From positions 1,922,001 through 1,986,000 of the forward strand of contig NZ_JBBMQM010000001.1 of NCBI RefSeq assembly GCF_038900055.1: a stretch of 64,000 bases of DNA, in the 5' to 3' direction. The notes under the pieces were generated by a model. The model ran no database searches and was not told the DNA's origin. It was given only the letters and a program-made list of their open reading frames with translations. Positions 35,089 through 43,602 of this stretch are shown in pieces (the first letter of the stretch is position 1; every line of letters starts with the position of its first letter). The translations under genes and the position numbers were made by a program. The stretch comes from Henriciella sp. AS95 (lineage in GTDB: Bacteria > Pseudomonadota > Alphaproteobacteria > Caulobacterales > Hyphomonadaceae).

Positions 35089-36492
35089 ATGCGCAAACAC
35101 CTTCTACTTGGAGCCTCAATGGCCCTTGTGTTGGCGGCGCCTGCGTTCGCAAATGAATCTGACGTCAGTCAGTCTGGCTCGTCGCAGTCCGCAACCGTCG
35201 TTCAGACGGGTGGAACGTCTGGCAAGTCAGGCATTTCGCAAGCTGGCATCGACAATTCAGCATCGGTGACCCAGGGGGATATCGGGGATCCGTTCGTTGG
35301 TGTCTTGAATGAGAGCGAGGTCGACCAGCACGGTCTTCGCAACGATGCGACGATTATCCAGTACAGCACAGGCACAGCGGGCGCAGCCGCCAACAATTCG
35401 TACATGAAGCAGGATGGCGACGATGATATCGTGGATGTTCTGCAGAACGGTACCGGCAACGACTCCGACATCTATCAGGATGACGCCAGCGTCGGCGCAA
35501 TTGGTGTTAATCAGTTCGGTGCAAGCAACGCATCGGCAGTCGAGCAGACCGGCGATGGGGGCATCGTCACGGTCGAGCAGGGACTGACCAATCCAGGCGC
35601 AGACGGCAACTCATCGATCGTGAACCAGTATGGAGGCCTTAACGAGGCCATCGTCACCCAAGACGACACGGGCAATGCGTCAGACGTCATGCAAGTCGGT
35701 GCCGAAAGCCTTGTGACGGTTGCTCAGTCGGGGGCGACCAATACTGTCGACATCGATCAGGACGCGTATGCCGGCTCGACTATCGAAGTGACGCAAATCT
35801 CCACGAATGCGATTGGGAGCTCGTCCTTCCTTTCACAAGCAAGTGCTTCCGGCTCGGCTCTGAGCGTGATGCAGATTGGCTCTGAAAACATGGTCGGCGA
35901 CAGCCTTTCACCGTTCGTTCAATCGAGCTCGAACTCGACCATTGACCTCGCCCAGCTTGGCACCGCCAACACGATTGCCGGCTCGCAGGCTGCCAGCAAC
36001 AACGCCATGACGATTATCCAGTCGGGTGAGAACAATTCGGCGACGGCCTCTCAGGTAACCATTGGAAATGCGATGATGGTCAGCCAGACGGGCGCCTACA
36101 ACGTATCCTATACCGAGCAAAGCGGCGAAGCTCTCAAGCTGACGCTAGATCAACTCGGTTCCGGCCTGAACTCTGCGACAATACTCCAGAGCGGGAATCT
36201 CAACGAGATGATCGTTATTCAGGATGGTGCGTCCAACTCTGCCGATATCAAGCAGAAGGGCGACAACAATACGTTGAATGCTGATGCGCTTGGTGCCGGC
36301 AACAAAGTGATCGTTGAACAGGGAGCCAGCGGCAACTTGATTGATATCGACCAGGACTCCGATGGGTCCAGAGCTCGCATCTATCAGGGCGGCGGCAATG
36401 GCAATGAAGTCTACGTCACCCAGGCGACCGACGGATCTGATTCTTACGTCTTCCAGACCGGCTGGGGCAACTACGCCCACGTGACGCAATAA
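35089..36492 (+). CDS. curlin-repeat major fibre subunit (CsgA-like)
   Basis: This 467-residue secreted protein has a signal peptide (cleavage near AFAN-E) and roughly twenty curlin-type units of about 22 residues with the pattern Q-x-G-x-x-N-x-A-x-V-x-Q, for example ILQSGNLNEMIVIQDG and QKGDNNTLNADALGAGN. It would stack as a beta-solenoid and polymerise into functional amyloid. E. coli CsgA has five units, so this fibre subunit is much longer. AAGGAG precedes the ATG. It is the first of three curlin-type genes. Confidence 0.9.
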   Translation: MRKHLLLGASMALVLAAPAFANESDVSQSGSSQSATVVQTGGTSGKSGISQAGIDNSASVTQGDIGDPFVGVLNESEVDQHGLRNDATIIQYSTGTAGAAANNSYMKQDGDDDIVDVLQNGTGNDSDIYQDDASVGAIGVNQFGASNASAVEQTGDGGIVTVEQGLTNPGADGNSSIVNQYGGLNEAIVTQDDTGNASDVMQVGAESLVTVAQSGATNTVDIDQDAYAGSTIEVTQISTNAIGSSSFLSQASASGSALSVMQIGSENMVGDSLSPFVQSSSNSTIDLAQLGTANTIAGSQAASNNAMTIIQSGENNSATASQVTIGNAMMVSQTGAYNVSYTEQSGEALKLTLDQLGSGLNSATILQSGNLNEMIVIQDGASNSADIKQKGDNNTLNADALGAGNKVIVEQGASGNLIDIDQDSDGSRARIYQGGGNGNEVYVTQATDGSDSYVFQTGWGNYAHVTQ

Positions 36493-36543
36493 AAAGGAGA
36501 GACATCAGCTTTCGGGCTGATCAAGGTGCAGGATGTTTCATTC

Positions 36544-37614
36544 ATGAAAAGACTCCTCACATCCATGCTGGCGATCGCTGCCCCAGCAGCGATCGCTTCG
36601 GCGCAGGTTGGCGTACCGGAAGCGTACCGGAACGCTACGATGATCGAGCAGATCGGATCGGCCAATCGGACGATCGTCAATCAGCGTTTCGGCGGAGGTA
36701 CTGCCGGTGCTTCCAACTCTCAGATATTGCAGGTTGGATCACAAAACCGGATTCACGTTTCGCAAGCCAGCCACATAGCTGCGAATGCAGGCGGATTCGA
36801 CAACTATGCGACGGTGGAACAGCGATCAGACGCGAGCCGTGCGACCGTTCATCAAATCCATGATTATACTGCCACGGCAACCAATGAAGCGATTATCCTT
36901 CAACGGTCCAATCTCGCAAACGCCACGATCATGCAGCGCGGCGCTCGCAATTACGGGATCATCAGACAAGGTGAGCTGACGACTGAACCGCGAGCGCGTC
37001 TCGAGCAAAACGGCACAAACAATTTTGCGGACATTGTTCAGACGAGCAATGAGGGTGTGGTTCTTGTCAACCAGGGCATGTTTGACTGGGCACCTTCAGA
37101 AACGCTTGCCCAATCGGCTGACAATCTCGTGACAGTGCTGTCAGGCGGCATCAATCCTTTTATCAAGGTCGAGCAGGCCGGAGACGCCAACACGACCGAT
37201 ATCATCGAAAGCGGCGTCAATGGCGTCATCGATGTCACGTCCACGGCATCAATGAATACGTCTTCAGTTGAGCAGTTCGGCGTCGACGGATTGGCAACCA
37301 TTGAGCAACTCACGGGCAGTGTGAATGATGCGGGAATCTCACAGCATGTAGACGATGTTGGCAGTTCTGCCCTGATTGAGCAGTCAGGTATCGGCAGCAC
37401 ATCTTTGATAGAGCAGCGCGATACCGATGGACTGGGCGGTGGCAATACTGCCATTTCGCGGCAGTCCGGCACGAACTGGGTATCGGATCTGATCCGGTCC
37501 ACAATCGTTCAGGATGGCGCTGGCAACCTTGCTATTGTCGATCAAAAGTCGGCTGTCGCAAGCTCCAACATCGAGCAGGTTGGGTCCACGCACTCTGCCA
37601 GTGTGGCTCAGTAG
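36544..37614 (+). CDS. curlin-repeat fibre subunit, second copy
   Basis: This 356-residue protein has a signal peptide (MKRLLTSMLAIAAPAAIASA) and many degenerate curlin units such as MIEQIGSANRTIVNQ, IMQRGARNYGIIRQG and SSNIEQVGSTHSASVAQ at the end. I choose the ATG at 36544 because it begins the signal peptide; the GTG at 36526 would add six residues. It lies 51 bases after the first curlin gene and probably forms part of the same fibre. Confidence 0.87.
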   Translation: MKRLLTSMLAIAAPAAIASAQVGVPEAYRNATMIEQIGSANRTIVNQRFGGGTAGASNSQILQVGSQNRIHVSQASHIAANAGGFDNYATVEQRSDASRATVHQIHDYTATATNEAIILQRSNLANATIMQRGARNYGIIRQGELTTEPRARLEQNGTNNFADIVQTSNEGVVLVNQGMFDWAPSETLAQSADNLVTVLSGGINPFIKVEQAGDANTTDIIESGVNGVIDVTSTASMNTSSVEQFGVDGLATIEQLTGSVNDAGISQHVDDVGSSALIEQSGIGSTSLIEQRDTDGLGGGNTAISRQSGTNWVSDLIRSTIVQDGAGNLAIVDQKSAVASSNIEQVGSTHSASVAQ

Positions 37615-37627
37615 GGAAGGTTCAGAC

Positions 37628-38212
37628 ATGTATTCTGCAACCACGCCCATTTTGGTCCGCTACGTAGCCATGAGCCTGACGGCATTCATTCTGTCGGGTG
37701 CTGTGGCAATGGGACATGAGGGAGACGGAGAGTCTCGCCGCAGCGACGCCGGCGGTGAATACGAGGCGCTGAACAGAGACCCTTACAAAGACTTGACGGG
37801 TAGCGATCTAAAAGACGGCGCCATCAGCTTCGACGTTTCGCCAATTGATAATGATCGTCTTTACGATGGCCCCGGAAATAATGTCGTGATCGTGCAGAAG
37901 GGCAACGCCAACACTGTCACTGTTCGTCAGGATGGGGAAAACAATCTCCTGATGTCGTCACAGAGTTCCTTCAGGGGAGGGAACGTCGCCGAAGTCGTGC
38001 AATCTGGTAATTTGAACAGCTCGACTTTGCTTCAGTACGGCGATGACAATCTCTACGCACTTCAGCAAACCGGAAACGATAACTGGTCGGCCGCGACGCA
38101 ATATGGCGATGGAAATGTGTTCGAACACATCCAGACCGGCGATAGATTGGGGTTCGCGATCACTCAGTACGGCGAATCGGCCATCAAAGTTACCCAATCA
38201 GGGGGGCGATAG
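37628..38212 (+). CDS. small curlin-repeat protein (CsgB-like nucleator candidate)
   Basis: This 194-residue protein has a hydrophobic signal region (about 8-28) and, after an acidic linker, about six curlin units: VQKGNANTVTVRQDGENN, VQSGNLNSSTLLQYGDDN, LQQTGNDNWSAATQYGDGN and a final AIKVTQSGGR. Its size and number of units are near those of E. coli CsgA/CsgB. As the shortest of the three it is the best candidate for nucleator, but the sequence alone does not prove this. GGAAGG precedes the ATG at 37628. Confidence 0.85.
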   Translation: MYSATTPILVRYVAMSLTAFILSGAVAMGHEGDGESRRSDAGGEYEALNRDPYKDLTGSDLKDGAISFDVSPIDNDRLYDGPGNNVVIVQKGNANTVTVRQDGENNLLMSSQSSFRGGNVAEVVQSGNLNSSTLLQYGDDNLYALQQTGNDNWSAATQYGDGNVFEHIQTGDRLGFAITQYGESAIKVTQSGGR

Positions 38213-38221
38213 GAGAGCACG

Positions 38222-38755
38222 ATGCGCCGGACTTCATTTCTCGCCACCGCGTTCTTCATGGCTGTTTCGCCGGCCGTCGCCGATGGCGAGGCGCTAATTG
38301 GCCAGCTTGGAAACAATAGTGAAGCGACCGGCGAGCGTAGTAGCGCAGATTTAAGTCAAATCGGCCAACGTACCGTCGAGGCTGGCCGTCTGGTGGATCA
38401 AATCGATGCCTCTCAGCCCCTCCAGACCGACATCGACGAAAGCGCTGTGGGAGAAACGCTGCCATCAGAGCTGGCAAAGGGCGAATGTCTCCTCACCAGT
38501 CGTCAGGAAATTCTGGTTGAGTACCTGATGGAAGAGGGCCGGGTTTTTAGCGACACGTGCGAAGTTTTGAACTGGCTTGACGGCGGCGATGGTGAGGACC
38601 CGGATGAACGGGATCTGTTCAATGTGATCTTCGGCCCAGAAGCGCAGCGTCTGAAGCAAGCTGAGCTGGAGCGTCTGGAAAAGGAGCAAGCCGAGTTTGA
38701 AGCGCGAGCCAGGATTATGGACGCGATAAATTATGGGTCGTCCACGGACGGTTGA
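38222..38755 (+). CDS. unrecognised secreted protein of the curli locus
   Basis: This 177-residue protein has a signal peptide (cleavage near AVA-D, residue 20) and one curlin-like remnant (IGQLGNNSEATGERSSADLSQIGQR, about 26-50, shown by its Q/G/N spacing). A globular acidic middle part has two cysteines (89 and 113) that could form a disulfide. A charged helical tail (AELERLEKEQAEFEARAR) looks like a coiled coil. It does not resemble CsgE, CsgC or CsgH. It starts 9 bases after the small curlin gene. I infer a fibre-associated or assembly factor. Confidence 0.75.
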   Translation: MRRTSFLATAFFMAVSPAVADGEALIGQLGNNSEATGERSSADLSQIGQRTVEAGRLVDQIDASQPLQTDIDESAVGETLPSELAKGECLLTSRQEILVEYLMEEGRVFSDTCEVLNWLDGGDGEDPDERDLFNVIFGPEAQRLKQAELERLEKEQAEFEARARIMDAINYGSSTDG

Positions 38756-38890
38756 TACCTCGGCCCACACCCGTCCCGTGCGGACTTGTTGGAAAAATAT
38801 AGTCTTACTGCATCCAAATGCTGCCTTGGATGCATCTTGATCCCAGAAGCTTCGCAAATCGATTGCGCGGCAAATTGCAGGATCGAAATC

Positions 38891-39253
38891 ATGGAAGATG
38901 TAATTGTCCCTATTGTGTTGTTCGGGGCTATTGTTGGCGTTGTCTGGCTGGTTAGCTATTTCAACCACCGCAAGCGTCAGGTGACCCAGGAGACGCTACG
39001 TATCGCTATTCAGAACGGTGAGTCCCTTTCACCTGAGATGATTGAGCGTCTGTCGCAGACACAGGATCCAAAGCGGGCGGATATGCGCCGTTTTGTGATC
39101 GTTGGCAGTATCACGCTGGCCTTGTGTGCGATCGCTTTTATTGCCCCGATCGACGACAAAGACGGTATTCGCGGTGTACTGGCTGCGGCGGTCATTCCGG
39201 GCGCGTTGGCGCTGGCCTATCTCGGACTGTGGCGTTTCGGGCATGAGCGCTGA
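38891..39253 (+). CDS. small membrane protein (DUF6249-like)
   Basis: This 120-residue protein has an N-terminal membrane helix (about 5-23), a charged cytoplasmic segment (SYFNHRKRQVTQETL, NGESLSPEMIERL) and two further hydrophobic segments (about 68-86 and 94-113). This matches DUF6249-type proteins often found beside an ECF sigma factor. It overlaps the sigma gene by 11 bases, so it may be a sensor or anti-sigma partner. I choose the ATG at 38891 after AGGA. Confidence 0.75.
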   Translation: MEDVIVPIVLFGAIVGVVWLVSYFNHRKRQVTQETLRIAIQNGESLSPEMIERLSQTQDPKRADMRRFVIVGSITLALCAIAFIAPIDDKDGIRGVLAAAVIPGALALAYLGLWRFGHER

Positions 39254-39809
39254 GCTGATAAGGTTTCCCGGAGGCATGGATGTGACGCCAACCAGCGATC
39301 CTGACCTTGCAGCCTTGGCGGTTCGAGGAGACCGAACCGCCTTCGCTGAACTGGTCAGCCGCCATCAGGGCAAGGTTCGCGGCATGATGCGACGCTTGTC
39401 GGGCTCTGCGGCCGATGGTGACGACCTTGCTCAGGTGGCATTTGTCACCGCTTGGGAAAAAATCTCGACCTATTCGGGAGGCCGATTTCAAAGCTGGGTA
39501 TGTGCCATCGCTTACCGATGTTTTCTTCAAGCCAAACGCAGGGAAAAGCCGCAAGTCCCGCTGGACGCCGCTACCGAACAGACTGCACCAGAGGCACCAG
39601 TAGGCCTGAAACAAGACCTGAGCTCTGCCCTTAACCAGCTTAGCGAACCGCAACGCTTATTGGTGGTGCTCTGTACGCAGGCCGGTCTCACTCACGCTGA
39701 GGCGTCACGCTTGCTGGATTGGCCATTGGGGACTGTGAAATCGCATCATTTGCGAGGGACTTGGCGGCTCCGGGAATTACTGTCAGACTATAGATTGAGC
39801 GCAGGATAA
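39243..39809 (+). CDS. ECF sigma factor
   Basis: This 188-residue sigma factor has region 2 (LAALAVRGDRTAFAELVSRH, DDLAQVAFVTAWEKISTY, FQSWVCAIAYRCFLQAKRR) and region 4 (LTHAEASRLLDWPLGTVKSH). The ATG at 39243 overlaps the upstream membrane-protein gene; a later ATG at 39276 is possible. With the flanking membrane proteins it forms a signal-transduction unit that may control the adjacent curli genes. Confidence 0.92.
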   Translation: MSAELIRFPGGMDVTPTSDPDLAALAVRGDRTAFAELVSRHQGKVRGMMRRLSGSAADGDDLAQVAFVTAWEKISTYSGGRFQSWVCAIAYRCFLQAKRREKPQVPLDAATEQTAPEAPVGLKQDLSSALNQLSEPQRLLVVLCTQAGLTHAEASRLLDWPLGTVKSHHLRGTWRLRELLSDYRLSAG

Positions 39810-39814
39810 ACGAA

Positions 39815-40162
39815 ATGACCACCGAAAAAGACTTCGATCTAGAGGCGATGTTCCAGGCGGAAGATGAGGCGCTGCCCGAGCAACCGTTCACACAATCTGT
39901 GATGTCCCGCATTTCCTATGCCTCGATGAGGCGCCGCGTCGTTCTTGGGGCAGGATGCCTGGCTGGTGCCGCTGCGGCGCTGGCAATCCTTCCTGCCGGA
40001 TTGATTAGTGCGACCGAGAGTGTTGGCCGGTTCAAGCTACCGGAATTGTCGATGCAGTCGCTGGAGACGTTTGCACAGAACCCATACTCGTTCGCGGTGC
40101 TTGCCATCGCAGGTGGATGCGCAGCACTCTTGGCTGGATGGGGGCTTGAAAAAGCCGGCTAG
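39815..40162 (+). CDS. small membrane protein, possible anti-sigma factor
   Basis: This 115-residue protein has an acidic N-terminus (FDLEAMFQAEDEALPEQPFT), a conserved-looking basic turn (SYASMRRRVVLG) and two hydrophobic segments (about 44-66 and 92-110). It starts 5 bases after the sigma gene, the usual place for an anti-sigma factor. The His-Cys-Cys zinc motif of ZAS anti-sigma factors is absent. Confidence 0.7.
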   Translation: MTTEKDFDLEAMFQAEDEALPEQPFTQSVMSRISYASMRRRVVLGAGCLAGAAAALAILPAGLISATESVGRFKLPELSMQSLETFAQNPYSFAVLAIAGGCAALLAGWGLEKAG

Positions 40163-40221
40163 ACAGCGTCGACGCGGCGTCATCATTTACAAACGGCGTC
40201 CCGGATAGGCAGAAGAGCGGC

Positions 40222-41241
40222 ATGGCGACTTCCGATGCGACTTCAGTAGCTCCCGAAACGATGCGTGCGCTTTCGGTAAGTCAAATTGCAGAGAGCTTTG
40301 AAGGCTGCAGCGTTCGCGACGTCCCCGTTCCCAAGCTGGATGAGACCGGCCTATTGTTGAAAATTCGAGCCGGTAGCCTCGGGTTTCCCGACCTCTTGAT
40401 GACGCGCGGTGGGTATCAGTACAAACCGACGCTTCCTTTCATCCCCGGCGGCGACGTCGCTGGTGAGGTTGTCGCGGTCGGATCAAAAGTTTCCGGCTTT
40501 TCCATCGGTGACCGGGTCGTCACAGCTGGCGTGGGCGGAGCTTTCGCTGAGTATGGCGTCTACCCGGCGGCGCGAGCCCGCAAAATACCAGACCATCTCG
40601 ATTATGCTGAGGCCGCATCAGTCGGTTCAGCATATGTCACCGCATATGTCGCCCTGATTCGCCGCGCAAACATCAAAGAAGGTGAGTGGCTGCTGGTTCA
40701 CGGCGCCGCAGGCGGTGTCGGATTGGCCGCCGTCGACCTGGGCAAGCATCTCGGCGCGAAAGTCATTGCCGCTGCCTCATCCGACGAAAAGCTGAAGGCC
40801 ATCAAGGAGGCTTACCAACCAGACGTACTGATCAATTCGTCCAACGGATTCCGCGAGCAGGTCAAAGAGGTTACCGGGGGCGGCGCGGATGTCATTTATG
40901 ATCCCGTGGGAGGCGACGTCTTTGATGAGAGCGTCCGATGTATCGCGTTCGACGGACGTCTTCTGGTTGTTGGCTTTGCATCAGGACGCATCCCGTCCGT
41001 GTCCGTAAATATGCCGTTGATAAAGGGGTTTTCAGTCGTTGGCGTGCGCGCCGGTGAGTACGGCCGGAGGTTTCCCGAGAAGGGCCGTGAGAATTTGGAC
41101 GAGGTTTGGAGACTCGTCGGCGAACGAGCCGTGACCCCTCATGTGCACGGCGTCTATGCGCTTGATGACTGGCGCAAGGCCTTCGAAGAAATGGATGGAC
41201 GACGTGTGATCGGCCGGGTCATTATTGATCCTTCGAAGTGA
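40222..41241 (+). CDS. NADPH:quinone oxidoreductase-family protein
   Basis: This 339-residue zinc-free medium-chain reductase has the GroES-like fold (FPDLLMTRGGYQYKPTLPF, IPGGDVAGEVVAVG), the nucleotide motif HGAAGGVGLAAVDLGKHLGA and YDPVGGDVFDES. Relatives reduce quinones or enoyl compounds with NADPH. It converges on an FAD monooxygenase and their 3' ends overlap by 20 bases. Confidence 0.92.
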   Translation: MATSDATSVAPETMRALSVSQIAESFEGCSVRDVPVPKLDETGLLLKIRAGSLGFPDLLMTRGGYQYKPTLPFIPGGDVAGEVVAVGSKVSGFSIGDRVVTAGVGGAFAEYGVYPAARARKIPDHLDYAEAASVGSAYVTAYVALIRRANIKEGEWLLVHGAAGGVGLAAVDLGKHLGAKVIAAASSDEKLKAIKEAYQPDVLINSSNGFREQVKEVTGGGADVIYDPVGGDVFDESVRCIAFDGRLLVVGFASGRIPSVSVNMPLIKGFSVVGVRAGEYGRRFPEKGRENLDEVWRLVGERAVTPHVHGVYALDDWRKAFEEMDGRRVIGRVIIDPSK

Positions 41242-42442
41242 CGTCGTAGCCGTATATCCAGTCGAGCCGCGAGCGGACAAAGGCCGGCGCGACCTGTCCG
41301 GCCATCCACATGGGGCCGTAAGTGCCGAGGCGCGAGAGTGTACTGCGCCGATGGAAGACACCCATGTTTGAACGCGATGCCGCCTGCATTCGTGCCGTAC
41401 GTAGCAGGCGTCGCGATTGGTATACGGCGAGGCCGGAAGGGATATCAGTAGCGTCGCTTAAACTATCGGCGAGGACCCACGCATCTTCGATTGCCATAGC
41501 GGCGCCCTGGGCCTGAAATGGTAACATGGGGTGGCAGGCATCCCCGAGCAGCGCGACCGATCCATCGACCCAGCGCTCAAGCGGTGCGCGGTCGAACAAG
41601 GCCCAGCGAAAATGCTCGTCAGCTTTATTGATGAGCTCCGTCAAACAGAGATCCCAGCCAGCAAAGTCAGCGAGCGCTTCGGTCCTTGTTCCTTGATCGG
41701 TCCAGCTTTCATTAGTCCAGTCCTGTCTCTCAACGACGCCGACGAAGTTCGCGAGCTCTCCGCCTCTCAGCCGGTAAGTCACAGCATGCCGGCCCTTGCC
41801 AGCCCACACGCACGCCGTCGGCGGAGGCTGGCGCGTTAGTCGTTCCATCGGCACTGTCATCCGCCAAGCCACGTTTCCTGTGAATCGGGGCGTGTCAGCA
41901 CCGAGCATCCTCGTTCGGATCACTGAGTGGATGCCGTCTGCGCCAACAATAAGAGGAGCGGTGAGAGGTTCACCGGATGCTAGCTGCAGAACGGGCCCAT
42001 CCGAGTTTTCAGAGTAATTCTCAACTCTGGCACCGAAACTGATTTTAGCGTTCCCCGTGTCTCTGACTGCATCGGCAAGCGCCTCGACGAGGTCCGCTCG
42101 GTGAATGTGCAAATAGGGGGCGCCCCATCTCGACTCGGCTTTTTCCCCGAGTGGGATCCGGAAAACAGATTTGCCGGATCGACCAAGCCTCAATTCCAGG
42201 GCTTGCGGTTCAAACCCGCCCGCCTGAATGGCATGAGCGACCCCAAGCGCGTCGAGCACCTTCATCGCATTGGCGCTTAGCTGCAGTCCCGCGCCGACCT
42301 CTTTCAGAGACGGCGCCGCTTCCAGCACGTGCACCATCCAGCCCTTTCGGGCGAGTGCCAGGGCAGCCGTCAGCCCGCCGATACCCGCGCCGACCACGAG
42401 CGCGAGCTTGCCAGTTTCGTTTATGGCAGAGGTCTCATTCAT
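41222..42442 (-). CDS. FAD-dependent monooxygenase (salicylate hydroxylase-like)
   Basis: This 406-residue flavoprotein has the N-terminal FAD motif VVGAGIGGLTAALALARKG, the acidic end of strand two (LEAAPSLKEVGAGLQL), and the second FAD motif ALLGDACHPMLPFQAQGAAM (about 295-315). The layout is that of salicylate/6-hydroxynicotinate monooxygenases. It is distinct from the larger hydroxylase at 18865. The substrate is unknown. Confidence 0.9.
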   Translation of the reverse strand: MNETSAINETGKLALVVGAGIGGLTAALALARKGWMVHVLEAAPSLKEVGAGLQLSANAMKVLDALGVAHAIQAGGFEPQALELRLGRSGKSVFRIPLGEKAESRWGAPYLHIHRADLVEALADAVRDTGNAKISFGARVENYSENSDGPVLQLASGEPLTAPLIVGADGIHSVIRTRMLGADTPRFTGNVAWRMTVPMERLTRQPPPTACVWAGKGRHAVTYRLRGGELANFVGVVERQDWTNESWTDQGTRTEALADFAGWDLCLTELINKADEHFRWALFDRAPLERWVDGSVALLGDACHPMLPFQAQGAAMAIEDAWVLADSLSDATDIPSGLAVYQSRRLLRTARMQAASRSNMGVFHRRSTLSRLGTYGPMWMAGQVAPAFVRSRLDWIYGYDVTSKDQ

Positions 42443-42552
42443 CGCACAGATTTATCAGGCGAACGCCGGCCTGTCTTTGGTTCGATTTGTCGCCATGCTT
42501 GCCGGTCGACAAAAAAAGAAGGACAATCGAACCAAGACGGCGGGAGGGCCTG

Positions 42553-43134
42553 ATGATCTATTTTATTGCTGGATTAATCGTGTTTTTTGGCACGCACCTG
42601 TTCACGACATTTCGGTCTCGCGAGCCGGGCAAGGACATCAAGACCAAGCTGGGCTACGGGCCTTATATGGGATTGTACAGTCTTGTAGCGATCGGTGGCC
42701 TTGCGCTGATTGTCTACGGATATGGCGCAATGCGTCCATCAACGATCGTCTGGCTCCCGCCCGTGTGGACCAGACACCTCAACATCACCATCCAGCTCTT
42801 CGCCTTTGTGATTCTGTTTGCGGCCTATTTGCCGACGGGCTTCATCAAGAAGACCTTGAAGCACCCGATGCTGGTCGGCGTGAAACTCTGGGCGGTTGGG
42901 CATTTGCTAGCGAATGGGGAGCTGAATTCCATAATCCTGTTCGCCAGTTTTCTGGCCTATGCCGTCATTGACCGGATCGTTCTGAAGAAGCGCGGAGACA
43001 ATGGGCCGCCTCCAGGCGTCAAACCGAATATTATGGGTGATATTGGCGCACTTCTCATCGGTGCAGGCTTCTGGGCCGCAATGGTTTTCGGCCTGCACAA
43101 GATTTTGTTCGGGATGCCGGTCCTTGCGGGCTAA
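42553..43134 (+). CDS. NnrU-family membrane protein
   Basis: This 193-residue protein has about six hydrophobic segments and opens with IYFIAGLIVFFGTHLFTTF. GPYMGLYSLVAIGGLALI and HPMLVGVKLWAVGHLLANG are conserved NnrU-family segments. Relatives are linked to nitrogen-oxide metabolism or heme-type reactions, though their role is poorly known. GGGAGG precedes the ATG at 42553. Confidence 0.9.
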   Translation: MIYFIAGLIVFFGTHLFTTFRSREPGKDIKTKLGYGPYMGLYSLVAIGGLALIVYGYGAMRPSTIVWLPPVWTRHLNITIQLFAFVILFAAYLPTGFIKKTLKHPMLVGVKLWAVGHLLANGELNSIILFASFLAYAVIDRIVLKKRGDNGPPPGVKPNIMGDIGALLIGAGFWAAMVFGLHKILFGMPVLAG

Positions 43135-43541
43135 GACCTACGGGGCAGGAACCGTGCGAGCAGCGGCGCGAGTGCCATCGCCAACAATCCGATCGGAAAA
43201 AGCCTTCCGTTGCTGACGTCGAAGCTGGTAAGGTATTGGCTGATCGTCATGCCCATGATGCCGAGAGCGAATAGGCTCTCAATCAGCAGCAGGATCAGCG
43301 TACCCAACACACCCGTGAGCAAGAGAACTCTTCCGTCAGAAGCATGACGCCGCCCGAGCGCTCAGCCCACCGCGACAATTGATAGCGTCACAAACGGAAA
43401 CTCGATCAGCTCGCCTGCGGTTTCTCCGAACAAAGGAATAAGCGACATTTCTCGTGTGGCGCCGAACAAAAAACCGATCAGGAAAGCGATGAAGCCATAG
43501 GCTGTCGCGGTCTTGAGGAAGGAGCCGGGTTTAGATGACAT
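43131..43541 (-). pseudogene. small membrane protein gene interrupted by an in-frame TGA
   Basis: From the ATG at 43541 the frame reads 59 residues to a TGA at 43364-43362, then continues in the same frame to 43131 without another stop. Read through, it makes one coherent membrane protein of about 136 residues: helix GFIAFLIGFLFGATREMSLI, then LFGETAGELIEFPFVTLSIV, then (after the stop) LGTLILLLIESLFALGIMG and FPIGLLAMALAPLLARFL. The stop falls after IVAVG and before ALGRRH, where a tryptophan is likely in relatives (TGG to TGA). No good start lies after the stop (only a TTG at 43322). It is divergent from panB. Confidence 0.7.
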
Positions 43542-43602
43542 GGTTTCACAAACTAGCATGGTTTCTTGTCGGCAGGCAGGACGCGCGCTAAGGCTCATGC
43601 CC

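Noticed and set aside
35089-38212. Repetitive DNA resembling a tandem-repeat or CRISPR-like array
   Set aside because: The repetition is at protein level (curlin units); DNA copies are divergent, without uniform repeats and spacers.
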